Source: JANLSE01 sp038214135 (GTDB lineage: Bacteria; Chloroflexota; Chloroflexia; Chloroflexales; Roseiflexaceae). From it: a DNA stretch of 64,000 nt. The notes beneath the pieces were generated by a model that saw only the letters and a program-made list of their open reading frames with translations, was not told the origin of the DNA and searched no databases. The translations under genes were made by a program, and so were the position numbers. Shown here piece by piece: positions 16,792 through 25,056 of the stretch. Location: positions 62,001 to 126,000 of the forward strand of contig JBBQSD010000001.1 in NCBI GenBank assembly GCA_038214135.1, given 5' to 3'. Each line of letters starts with the position of its first letter. Within the stretch, counting starts at the first letter, position 1.

Positions 16792-17535
16792 CTACACCGG
16801 CGGCCAGGGTACATTGCGTCCGCCACCTGGATCGGGGAAACGACCATTCTGGATCAGGCGATCCAAACGGCGGCGCATGGCCTTGAATTCATCGGCTTCG
16901 AGCAGGCTCTCGAATACCTTGATCTCGTAATCGCCGGTTTGGATTCGTTTCTGGAGTGATCGCATATCCGCCATAATATCATCGCGGATCGGCTGGCCGG
17001 CGAAATCCCAGAGGACGGTACGCAGCTTGTATTCGCTATGGAAGCAGATCCCATGATCGATGGCCCACAGCCGCCCATCTGAACCCTTCAGGCAGTGGCC
17101 GCTCTTGCGATCAGCATTGTTCGAGATAAGATCAAACGCAGCTAGCCGTTCGAGTTCCCATTCATAGCCGCCCTCCTTCTGCATCGTAAAGAGGTGGGCC
17201 TCCTGATCAGCATTGATGAACAGTTGAATCGAGCCAATGCCATATGGCCCATCGCGCAGAACGGTTGGCGGGATGAGTTGCCATCCGAGTGCGGCGCTGA
17301 GCAAGTAGGCGGCGAATTCGCGCTGGCAGAGTGTGCCGCGCGGGAAATCCCACAGTGGGCGCTCGCCACGCCGTGGCTTGTAGACAGCCAGGCCCTGGAG
17401 TTCTTCGTGGGTGACGGCGATTAGTAGCGTGTAGTTGCTACTCCAAGGCATCACGCCCTGGATCTCGATCTCACCTTTGGCCAGCAATGTGAGAATATCG
17501 CCAATATCGAGTTCTTGTGCGTTCTGCTCTGCCAT
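16792..17535 (-). CDS. SCO1664-family PI3/PI4-kinase-like protein
   Basis: 247 residues. Residues VYKPRRGERPLWDFPRGTL (about 51-69), then ERLAAFDLISNNADRKSGHCL and LWAIDHGICFH, give the Lys...Asp-x-x-x-x-N...D-H-G layout of the actinobacterial SCO1664 family (TIGR03843 as I remember it), distantly related to phosphatidylinositol-kinase folds. The DRK/NNADRK and IDHG motifs suggest a kinase-like nucleotide pocket. AGGA before the ATG at 17535 supports the start. It is the third gene of a minus-strand trio with a phosphomutase-like protein and a DUF3090 protein, a set that also occurs in Actinobacteria. Substrate and biological role are unknown. Confidence 0.85.
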   Translation of the reverse strand: MAEQNAQELDIGDILTLLAKGEIEIQGVMPWSSNYTLLIAVTHEELQGLAVYKPRRGERPLWDFPRGTLCQREFAAYLLSAALGWQLIPPTVLRDGPYGIGSIQLFINADQEAHLFTMQKEGGYEWELERLAAFDLISNNADRKSGHCLKGSDGRLWAIDHGICFHSEYKLRTVLWDFAGQPIRDDIMADMRSLQKRIQTGDYEIKVFESLLEADEFKAMRRRLDRLIQNGRFPDPGGGRNVPWPPV

Positions 17536-17643
17536 AGGCGTCCTATATTAGTTGCAAGCTGAGATCCACGTGCCTACAGGTTGTATTGCTAGGCCGCAGC
17601 GCCCTACGGCCATCCGCAGTGTGGGCCTCACCACAAAATCACT

Positions 17644-18156
17644 TTAGTTCATTTGTGGGCAGAAATGCCCAACTGGATCGATTGGGCGACCGCAATTCCC
17701 ACAGACACGCCTGCCCTTTGCAACAACTCCATTGGCGTGAGCGCTCAGGGCACGCATCTGCTGGCGGGTTGCACCGAAGCGGGCGGTTGGTGCATCGCTG
17801 CTTTCGTCCTCACGAACACCCTGCATCACAAGAATAACCATATCGCGGTCGACATCATAGCCAATGCCCATCTGGGCGATCCGAAATTGCGATTCGATTG
17901 GTTCTTCCAGGCTCATGTCACTCACTAGCAGCATGTCGTCCGATGACGAAAGCAGCGGGTTGCGCTCGGCTAGTTCCTCCATGAGTTTGTCGATCGCCTG
18001 CGCCAATGCTCGAATCTGCTCTTTCTCGGCGATGAGCGAAACAAGCTCACGCCCGCGGCGAGCCTGTATGAAGAAGATCCGCTGGCCTGGCTGGCCAACA
18101 GCATTAGCGGTGATGCGCGTTACTGGATCAAGATCGTAGGTGAACTTTGGGGCCAT
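17644..18156 (-). CDS. DUF3090 protein with C-terminal zinc-ribbon-like tail
   Basis: 170 residues from the ATG at 18154-18156, which opens MAPKFTYDLDPVTRI as in the family; the open frame runs further upstream but overlaps the phosphatase gene. The body carries the DUF3090 pattern GQRIFFIQARRGRELVSLIA and EPIESQFRIAQMGIGYD. The C-terminus CGNCGRPIDPVGHFCP has a C-x2-C...H-x-C arrangement that could bind zinc. It begins 19 bp after the phosphatase stop and is followed after 108 bp by the SCO1664-like gene, so the three are likely one transcription unit. No biochemical function is known for the family. Confidence 0.87.
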   Translation of the reverse strand: MAPKFTYDLDPVTRITANAVGQPGQRIFFIQARRGRELVSLIAEKEQIRALAQAIDKLMEELAERNPLLSSSDDMLLVSDMSLEEPIESQFRIAQMGIGYDVDRDMVILVMQGVREDESSDAPTARFGATRQQMRALSAHANGVVAKGRRVCGNCGRPIDPVGHFCPQMN

Positions 18157-18175
18157 AGGGTTATCCAGGCTTCGA

Positions 18176-19027
18176 TCAGGTGGTTGGTGCTGACGCACCA
18201 TCGTGCGCGCCTGCAACAACCCCATTGGAAGGATTATCCGATACAACGGGCGGTTCTTGAACAGCGCCTTGTGGCTCTGACACACGTTCTGGCGCGATTT
18301 GTGGTGCTTCTGCATTGGGAGAAGCTGCAATTTCAGGTACAGTAGCTGGCTGCGGTTCTGCCACAGCTCCTGCAGCTTTCGGTTCTTCTTTCGGCTCTTC
18401 CTTCTTTTCTTCTGGTTTGGGGCGCAGATGTTCCAGCGAGCCAACCTCATTGAAGGCCATCAGGCGCGGCCCCATGCGGGTGAAGCCGAGTGCGGTAACA
18501 GAACATGTGCCGATTTCGAGCCGTTGAAACAGATCGATATGCATGCCAATATAATAGGCAATCGCCAGCTTAATAATATCGGCATGTGAAACGACAGCAA
18601 TCATGCCATTTGGATGACGCCCCCGCAGCATATCCAGGGTTGCAACCATACGGTTCTGCGCTTCGCCAAGGGTTTCTCCATTTGGAAAGCGCGTCCCACT
18701 TGGGTAGAATTGAACACCAGGCCATAATTCGTGCTTATACAGTTCCTTGAGTTCGGCACCCTGCCACTCACCATAATCGACTTCCTGTAGGCCTTCGACG
18801 ATCCGTAATGGCAGGCTGCGTGGCCCGGCAATCGCCTGTGCCGTTTCCACAGTGCGATCAAGCGGGCTGGTATAGAGAGCCTCAATTGGCAGGTTCACCA
18901 AACGGGCGGAAACCGCAGCGGCTTGCTGGCGGCCAACATCGTTCAGGTGGACACCGGGAATGCGCCCGGCCAGCCGACCGTGAACCCAATCGTTGGCACC
19001 ATGGCGGATGAGCAATAGGGTGGTCAC
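18176..19027 (-). CDS. histidine phosphatase (MSMEG_4193-type phosphomutase family) with long acidic/proline tail
   Basis: 283 residues from the GTG at 19025-19027, chosen for AAGGAG at 19033-19038 with a 5-base spacer. The catalytic core is intact: RHG at 8-10 (phosphorylated His9), SPLDRT with Arg58, GEW with Glu87, and SHAD with His148. Family members remove or move phosphate on small molecules. After residue 205 the protein runs into a low-complexity tail rich in Pro, Glu, Lys and Ala (KPEEKKEEPKEEPK...), about 75 residues beyond the usual family length of roughly 200-230. It leads the DUF3090/SCO1664 trio, an arrangement shared with Actinobacteria. Confidence 0.88.
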   Translation of the reverse strand: MTTLLLIRHGANDWVHGRLAGRIPGVHLNDVGRQQAAAVSARLVNLPIEALYTSPLDRTVETAQAIAGPRSLPLRIVEGLQEVDYGEWQGAELKELYKHELWPGVQFYPSGTRFPNGETLGEAQNRMVATLDMLRGRHPNGMIAVVSHADIIKLAIAYYIGMHIDLFQRLEIGTCSVTALGFTRMGPRLMAFNEVGSLEHLRPKPEEKKEEPKEEPKAAGAVAEPQPATVPEIAASPNAEAPQIAPERVSEPQGAVQEPPVVSDNPSNGVVAGAHDGASAPTT

Positions 19028-19202
19028 ACATGCTCCTTGAAAGTTGCTCCGTGTGCCTATTACTATACCATGCTTCCGCTCGAATTGGGATAAACTCGCT
19101 TGCCTGCGGCGGGCTAAAGCCATATGGCTATTGACGCGGCAAAAATCATTGGGGAGGCGAGGCATCCCTAACCCCTACCAGCACAGAACTCCCAAATGAG
19201 GG

Positions 19203-20354
19203 TTATGCCTTAACTAAGCCAAGCTGATTGGCGGGGTTGTGGCCAGGGAAAATCTCGGTGAGTGCTGCTGCACCACGGCGCTTGAGCAGGATCTCACCAA
19301 GCACATCGCGGAAATCGGTGGTGACGGCGAGATCGCCAGGGCCATAGCGCTGTTCCGCGCTTAACCCTGGCCATTGCCCATACACTTTGCCACCCTGCAC
19401 CCCACCACCAAGGGCAAACATGACATTGCCATGGCCGTGATCGGTACCACCACCGCCATTTTCGGTAACCCGCCGCCCAAACTCACTCATCGTCACGATT
19501 GTCACACGTCCAAGCCGATCCGCGAGATCGGTATACAGGGCATGCAGCCCATCGGCAAATTCACTGAGGTTAGCAGCCATTTCGCCTTCGGCCCCACCCT
19601 GGTTGACGTGGGTATCCCAATCGCCAATATCGGCACAGGCGACTTCGAGGCCCACATCGGCTTTGGTGAGTTGGGCGATCTGCATGAGTGCCTTGCCAAA
19701 TGGCGTATCGGGGTAGCGTGCGCCATCGGCGGGCTGGTAGCGTTGCTTCCCGCCACTGGTGATCCGCGCTATCGTATCGATTGCGGCCAGTGTCTGGCGG
19801 CCACCAGCGCCCAATAACCCAGGGCCTTTGTAGATCTGACCATGGGCGGCGCGAATACGCGGCAGATCGGTTGGGCGTGCCTGAAGGGTGAACGACTCAA
19901 GGTTGGTGAGGGCAGTGGCACTCCCGCCGCGTAATGAACCTTGCAGGAGCGCACCGAAGCCGACAGCGCGAAATGGCGGGTCGCCATCGGGTGGTGGTGT
20001 TGCTGGCGCACCCTGGGCCAGATGGCGAGCAAGCCAGCCACTCGTCAGGCTCTTCTCGCCAGGCGCACCGCGCTCCATATTATCCATGGCATCGAAGTGT
20101 GAGTGGGTTGGGTCGGGCGAACCGCATGCATGAATAGCGGCCAGGCTATGGGCATCCCAGATCTCCTTGAGCGGTGCGAGTGCTGGGTGCAACCCAAAGA
20201 ACCCATCAAGATCGAGTGCGCCGGCATCGCTGCCTGGTTTCGCGATTGCCAGGCGGCTGCGGGCTGCATAGTAGGCGGAATCGCCATGCGGCACAACAAT
20301 ATTTAGGCCATCGGCACCGCCGCGCTGGAAGATAACTATTAATGTGTCGTTCAT
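19203..20354 (-). CDS. DUF1501 protein
   Basis: 383 residues from the ATG at 20352-20354, preceded by AAGGA. The opening DTLIVIFQRGGADGLNIVVP is the DUF1501 signature, and IHACGSPDPTHSHFDAMDNME, DIGDWDTHVNQGG and TMSEFGRRVTENGGGGTDHG are the family's metal-ligand-like motifs (alkaline-phosphatase-like fold). Most DUF1501 proteins start with a Tat signal; this one has none. The DUF1800 gene that normally accompanies it lies upstream on the same strand (433 bp away, separated by repeats), and that partner does carry an RR-type signal. Function of the pair is unknown. Confidence 0.9.
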   Translation of the reverse strand: MNDTLIVIFQRGGADGLNIVVPHGDSAYYAARSRLAIAKPGSDAGALDLDGFFGLHPALAPLKEIWDAHSLAAIHACGSPDPTHSHFDAMDNMERGAPGEKSLTSGWLARHLAQGAPATPPPDGDPPFRAVGFGALLQGSLRGGSATALTNLESFTLQARPTDLPRIRAAHGQIYKGPGLLGAGGRQTLAAIDTIARITSGGKQRYQPADGARYPDTPFGKALMQIAQLTKADVGLEVACADIGDWDTHVNQGGAEGEMAANLSEFADGLHALYTDLADRLGRVTIVTMSEFGRRVTENGGGGTDHGHGNVMFALGGGVQGGKVYGQWPGLSAEQRYGPGDLAVTTDFRDVLGEILLKRRGAAALTEIFPGHNPANQLGLVKA

Positions 20355-20371
20355 GGGTGTTCCTTTCATTC

Positions 20372-20780
20372 ATGTGGGATGCCGCTGTGCGCGGCAGGCA
20401 GTTTCGTGCCGCTATGCGCGGCAGTAGATATTTGCAGTCTTAAATATGCCGCTATGCGCGGCGGGCAGCCAGAAACTGTTCTTCTTTCCGCTTCTTACCG
20501 CTATGCGCGGCGGGCAGCCAGAAACCGTTCCGACCGGTTTCCGGCACCTTCCCTCGGCCAGGCGCTACGCCCTGAACCCGTAATGGATGCTCTTGACCCA
20601 CGAACGCCCGTTGATCATGCCTCGGCTGCGATCAATCCGTGTCGGTGGCCGGTTGGGGCACAGCGCGCTGCGTCCTTACGCAAACGCCCGTTGGTTATGC
20701 CTCGGCTGCGGTCGAGATGCGCTGGTGGTTGGTTGTTGTGATCTCCTGAAAGCTGAGAGCTGAAAGCTGAGAGCTATATG
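20372..20780. repeat. repeat cluster between DUF1800 and DUF1501 genes
   Basis: Four copies of a CCGCTATGCGCGGC(A/G)GGCAG-type hairpin (CCGC...GCGG) occur at about 20384, 20410, 20449 and 20499. Then follow ACCGTTCCGACCGGTTTCCGG, CCAGGCGCTACGCCCTG and two CATGCCTCGGCTGCG-type modules. The block ends with a heptamer array (AGCTGAGAGCTGAAAGCTGA, about 20749-20773), which on the minus strand reads as TCAG units just after the DUF1800 stop. No gene is supported here. Confidence 0.85.
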
Positions 20781-20787
20781 CTGACCC

Positions 20788-22470
20788 CTAATACACCTGA
20801 AACGCAGGCGATGCCAGCATGAGGCCAACCAGCCCTGGCAAAGTATCGCGGAGTGTCTGTGCATTCAGGGTTGTGTCTGGTTTGCCAACATAGCCAGTTA
20901 ATGCTGCGTGAGCTTCGGGCGTGAGCGCGCCAGGAAGGATCGCACGAGCAAGCGCATCAACTAATGCTGCTGGGGTTGTGGGTGTCTGTGGTACGAGCTT
21001 GGTCAGATCGGTCCTGAGGCCACGAATCTGCCCTGCTGCCAGGTTGAGCCCAAAATTCCAGCGCGCCAGCAGCCCACCGGTTGTAACCCATGCTGCGCCG
21101 ATCTGCGGGTAGCCATTGGGTGGGCTCCAGCCAAATGGTGCCTGACCCATGCCCTGCAAAACCTTCACAAGCGGAACAATGCTCAGCAATCCATCACGGT
21201 TTGGTGTGGTTCCAGTGGCGCGGATGGCCGAGACAAGCATGCGAAATGGCAGTTTTATCTTCAGGTCAGCCGCCTGGCGAAATTCATCTGAATGGAGAAT
21301 GACCCCCAGCGTGGCGCGGATGTCGGTGTCGTTGGCTAGGTATGCCTGTGCAGCCCGTGCAACCAGCGCTGGCGGCGGTGTGTCGCTGACGAATGTGGCA
21401 ACCAATTTGTACGCAATCCGCTCGGCGGTCTTCGGGTGTGTGGCGAGGCGGCTCAACAGTTCTTCGCCCTCTGCTTGCCCACCGCCAGCAGGGAAATTCA
21501 GCCCCAAGAACTCGATCCGCTTTTCATCTGGATCGTGGAGGCGCGGAGCAAACAGGAAAGTCCCTGGCGCTTCTGCCTGGGCTGGCGCAACCGTCCAACC
21601 AGTCAGTGTTCGAGCCACGGCAATCACATCATCCTGGCTGTAGCCGCCATCGGCACCGACGGTATGCAGTTCGAGCAGCTCGCGGCCATAGTTCTCGTTG
21701 ATGCCACCACGGGCACCGAGTGGGCGCGTATTCTGGGCATTATCGAGGTACAGCAGCATCGCGGGGCTGCGGGCCGAGGCCAGCAACATCTCGCGGAAGG
21801 TGCCGAGTGCATGTGCCCGAATGACCTCGCGGTCGTCGAGTGTTTTGAGGAAGCGCACCAGCCCTTTGCCAATGAAGATATTGAGGTGGTTGCTCCAGAA
21901 ATCGACCATAATCTCATACAGTTGGCGCTCGCTTGCTATCGCCCGCAGAATGGCAGCAGCCTGCAATTCAGCAACGATTCGCGCTGGCTTGATTGTACTT
22001 GTGCCAGTAAGTAGATCCGCTGGATTGGTTGATTCTGCTTCTGGTGTAGGAATCGTGGGGTTCTTTTTGTCGCGCCGATTCTGGCGTAGTGAACGAGCGA
22101 TGGCGGCCAGTTCCGGCCCACTCATATTCAGGGTTGTAAAGCTTTTCAGTTGTTGATCAAGGGCTGTGTCATCAATCTGATCGGGGTGCAGTTGGCGTTC
22201 GATGATTGCATCCCAGCCGAGTTTGCTGGCCTGTTCCAGATCACCAGCCCGTGGCCCGTAGGTTATGCGGTTCAACAGATGCACGAATGCTGCCGAATTG
22301 GTCGAGCCAGTTAACAGGCTTGTCGGGCTAGCAACTGGCGTTGCCCAGGTCTCGGGTGTTGCCAGTGCTTCGGCGGCGGTTCGCGGGATACCACAGGCGC
22401 TCAGAAATCCCGGTAGAGCCAGATAGAGCGCTGCCAACCCGCTTGATGTAAGAAATTCACGTCTGTTCAT
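20788..22470 (-). CDS. DUF1800 protein, exported lipoprotein with RR-type signal
   Basis: 560 residues from the ATG at 22468-22470, chosen because GGGAGGTATAT precedes it; an upstream in-frame ATG at 22581 lacks this. The N-terminus MNRREFLTSSGLAALYLALP ends in lipobox LSAC, so it has both an RR pair and a lipid-attachment Cys. The DUF1800 body follows: LLNRITYGPRAGDLEQASKLG, NHLNIFIGKG, NYGRELLELHTVG and RTLTGWT. DUF1800 and DUF1501 genes are paired in many bacteria and are thought to form an exported unit; the biochemical role is not established. Confidence 0.9.
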   Translation of the reverse strand: MNRREFLTSSGLAALYLALPGFLSACGIPRTAAEALATPETWATPVASPTSLLTGSTNSAAFVHLLNRITYGPRAGDLEQASKLGWDAIIERQLHPDQIDDTALDQQLKSFTTLNMSGPELAAIARSLRQNRRDKKNPTIPTPEAESTNPADLLTGTSTIKPARIVAELQAAAILRAIASERQLYEIMVDFWSNHLNIFIGKGLVRFLKTLDDREVIRAHALGTFREMLLASARSPAMLLYLDNAQNTRPLGARGGINENYGRELLELHTVGADGGYSQDDVIAVARTLTGWTVAPAQAEAPGTFLFAPRLHDPDEKRIEFLGLNFPAGGGQAEGEELLSRLATHPKTAERIAYKLVATFVSDTPPPALVARAAQAYLANDTDIRATLGVILHSDEFRQAADLKIKLPFRMLVSAIRATGTTPNRDGLLSIVPLVKVLQGMGQAPFGWSPPNGYPQIGAAWVTTGGLLARWNFGLNLAAGQIRGLRTDLTKLVPQTPTTPAALVDALARAILPGALTPEAHAALTGYVGKPDTTLNAQTLRDTLPGLVGLMLASPAFQVY

Positions 22471-22725
22471 ATATACCTCCCAGCTGTAGGATAGTTGGGA
22501 GGTGTGCAGAAATTGTGAAGGCAGCGTAGAGATCAAGCGCATGCAATCGAAGATCCGCGAAACAAGTCCGGTAGTGTTCATTTATCGCAATGTATCAGAG
22601 GAGAAGCCATGTGCTATGATTCGAATTGTCCCGTAATGGGATATTCATACCTTGGGAATATCTTCGAGTGTACAATTGAATCAAATGATCAGTGCCCTTA
22701 CAAAGTTTCGAAAGGAAGAAATATT

Positions 22726-23271
22726 ATGACTCGTGTTCCGCTCCTATCTGAACAGGATGTATCCGATCCACAGGTTGCCGTCATCTACGATGAGATCCGG
22801 CGTGAACTTGGCTTTGGAATTGTCCCCAACCTGTTCAAGTCTATGGCAATCAACCCGGCGATCCTGCACGCAAATTGGAACAAATTTCGTGCCACAGTGC
22901 TACAGGGCCATCTCCCACGCACCCTCAAGGAGATGGTAGGTGTGCTGATCTCACAGTCCAATAAAAGCGAGTATGCCATGCGGGTTCATCTCCATGGACT
23001 CAGCGCACTGGGCATGTCCGATGTTGTGTTGCACGCTCTGGTGGCTGATTATATGAGCTGCCCATTGCCCGAACGTGAGAAGCAGATCCTACGCTTCGGC
23101 CTGCTTGCTGCTGTCGATCCACTGAGCCTGACCGAGGCCGATTATGATCAGCTGCGTTCCCACGATCTCTCCACCGCCGAAATCTTCGAGATCATTGCCA
23201 CCGCCGATCTGTTTATGTCGGTGAACTCCTATACCGACGCGATTGCGCTTGAATTGGATGCTCTCGGATGA
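22726..23271 (+). CDS. AhpD/carboxymuconolactone decarboxylase-like protein lacking the redox cysteines
   Basis: 181 residues from the ATG at 22726 (AAAGGAAG before it). The protein has the peroxidase-related AhpD-like shape, including LKEMVGVLISQSN and RVHLHGLSALG. In active members the E...C-x-x-C-x3-H motif provides the peroxidatic pair; here the segment reads SNKSEYAMRVH, so both cysteines are replaced (Ser and Ala) while Glu and His remain. It therefore cannot work by the usual thiol chemistry. The stop is 4 bp before the most likely start of the histidine kinase, so the two genes are probably co-expressed and the protein may have a sensing or ligand-binding role. Confidence 0.82.
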   Translation: MTRVPLLSEQDVSDPQVAVIYDEIRRELGFGIVPNLFKSMAINPAILHANWNKFRATVLQGHLPRTLKEMVGVLISQSNKSEYAMRVHLHGLSALGMSDVVLHALVADYMSCPLPEREKQILRFGLLAAVDPLSLTEADYDQLRSHDLSTAEIFEIIATADLFMSVNSYTDAIALELDALG

Positions 23272-23275
23272 TCGT

Positions 23276-24907
23276 ATGAGCCGTCGAAGATCCGCAACAC
23301 CAATAGATTCTACTGAGAGCGGAGCTTTGCTAAAGCCAGAACCTAGCGACCAGGTGCGCTCGCTGCTGGCCGAGACACAGGCGGTTTCGGCGCGTCTGGC
23401 TGCGCTGCACGAAGTAGCGGCGGCCATGCAATCAAGCTTGAATACATCAACGGTGCTACGCACATTGGCGCGTGAGGCTCGCTGGGTGCTCGATTTTCAG
23501 TTCTGTTCAGTTACGGAGCTGCATGCAGATACCTACATTGAGCAGGTGTTAACTCAGCCTGATGCGAGTGCAGCAGCAACGCGCCACGGAACTCTGGATG
23601 ATGGCCCGATTGGCAAAGCGGTGCGTGCTGGTCACGCACTCCTATTGCACAGCCTGGTCGGTGTCGGTTTGGTTCCGCCAGACATGCAATCGGCGCTGAT
23701 TCTGCCGCTGCTCAGCCGTGGTACAGTGCTTGGCACGCTGAATTTTTATGCTACTCAGGCACAGCACTATGGCTATGATGATCTGCGTATTGCGGGGGCA
23801 TTGGCCGCCCAGGCAGCTGTGGTGATCCAGAACACACGCCTGTTTCAAGAAGTGTTAGATGCACGCGATGAACTGCACGCTGTTCTGGAGTCAATCAGCG
23901 ATGGCGTGTTTGTTGTTAGCACAACCCAGGCTATTCTTCTGGTCAATCAGGCGGCTCGCCAGATGTTGGGGCTACAGCAACATCCATTGAGTGGGCGGTC
24001 GTTGGCAGCTCTCGGACTCCTTGCTCGTGCGAATGGGAGTCGGTTGTTCACGGCTAGGCATCTCCGGGTGCTGCACCAACTGCCGGAAACAGAAGTTCAG
24101 GGTACCCTACAGCTCAGCGATGGGCGACACCTCGAGTGGCATCGTACGCCAATCCAAAACTCATCCGCATCGGCTGGCTATGTTATCTCGCTGCGTGATG
24201 TGACAGCGCGTGTCCAGCTCGATACGCTACGCGATGATATGATCGCCATGCTGGTTCATGATCTGCGCACGCCACTGACGACGATGCTGCTCGGCCTTGA
24301 TTTGCTGAACGAGCCGAGTATCCCATTGGAGGCACATGCCGAGTTGCACGACAATATTCGCCTGGGTGCCCAGCAGATGCTCCGCCAGGTGAATGTGCTG
24401 CTCGATCTCCGTAAGCTGGAAGCCGGGCGGCTCACGCTTTTCCCCGAGCCGATCCACCTCGCGGCATTGGTTACGAATACGCTTGGCAAATTCAAGCTAC
24501 AAGCGACCACGAGCAAGGTGTTGTTATGCTCTGAGGTAGCAGAAAACCTGCCATTCGTTCTGCTCGATGATGAATTGATAGCACGGGTACTAGAGAATCT
24601 GATCGGCAATGCGCTGAAGTTCACTCCTGCTCAGGGCCAGATCATCGTGCGCGCTACCAGAGATACTCGTCTGCTCACCCTTGAGGTCTGCGATAGTGGC
24701 GAAGGTGTACCGGCAGAGCTGAGCGAGCGAATATTCGAAAAACATATGCAGGGTGCAGGCAACAATCAGCGCAAAGGAGTTGGGCTCGGTCTGGCCTTCT
24801 GCAAGCTTGTTGTCGAGGCACATCAGGGACAGATCGGTGTGCGCACAAACCCAGGTGGGGGCAGTATTTTCTGGTTTCGTATCCCACAGCCAGAAACGCT
24901 TGGTTAA
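23276..24907 (+). CDS. GAF-PAS sensor histidine kinase
   Basis: 543 residues from the ATG at 23276; longer starts at 23258 or 23243 would overlap the previous gene and cannot be excluded. No transmembrane helix is seen, so it is soluble. Domains in order: GAF (about 40-185), PAS (about 195-300), HisKA with HDLRTPL (His328), and HATPase with ENLIGNALKF, DSGEGVP and GVGLGLAFCK. All catalytic boxes look intact. No response regulator is adjacent. Coupling to the cysteine-less AhpD-like gene suggests that redox or a small ligand is part of the signal, which is speculation. Confidence 0.9.
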   Translation: MSRRRSATPIDSTESGALLKPEPSDQVRSLLAETQAVSARLAALHEVAAAMQSSLNTSTVLRTLAREARWVLDFQFCSVTELHADTYIEQVLTQPDASAAATRHGTLDDGPIGKAVRAGHALLLHSLVGVGLVPPDMQSALILPLLSRGTVLGTLNFYATQAQHYGYDDLRIAGALAAQAAVVIQNTRLFQEVLDARDELHAVLESISDGVFVVSTTQAILLVNQAARQMLGLQQHPLSGRSLAALGLLARANGSRLFTARHLRVLHQLPETEVQGTLQLSDGRHLEWHRTPIQNSSASAGYVISLRDVTARVQLDTLRDDMIAMLVHDLRTPLTTMLLGLDLLNEPSIPLEAHAELHDNIRLGAQQMLRQVNVLLDLRKLEAGRLTLFPEPIHLAALVTNTLGKFKLQATTSKVLLCSEVAENLPFVLLDDELIARVLENLIGNALKFTPAQGQIIVRATRDTRLLTLEVCDSGEGVPAELSERIFEKHMQGAGNNQRKGVGLGLAFCKLVVEAHQGQIGVRTNPGGGSIFWFRIPQPETLG

Positions 24908-25056
24908 CACGCTGAGCATTTGCTATCCATAGCCAGGTTCCTGTCTTCGTGGCTCTTGGCCTAAGAAGAGGCCCAAGCCCTGAACCTCTGCAAAAGCCCT
25001 GGTATCGATATGATACACTGGGCCAATCAGCATGCTATCAGTCTGGAGGTTCCATC

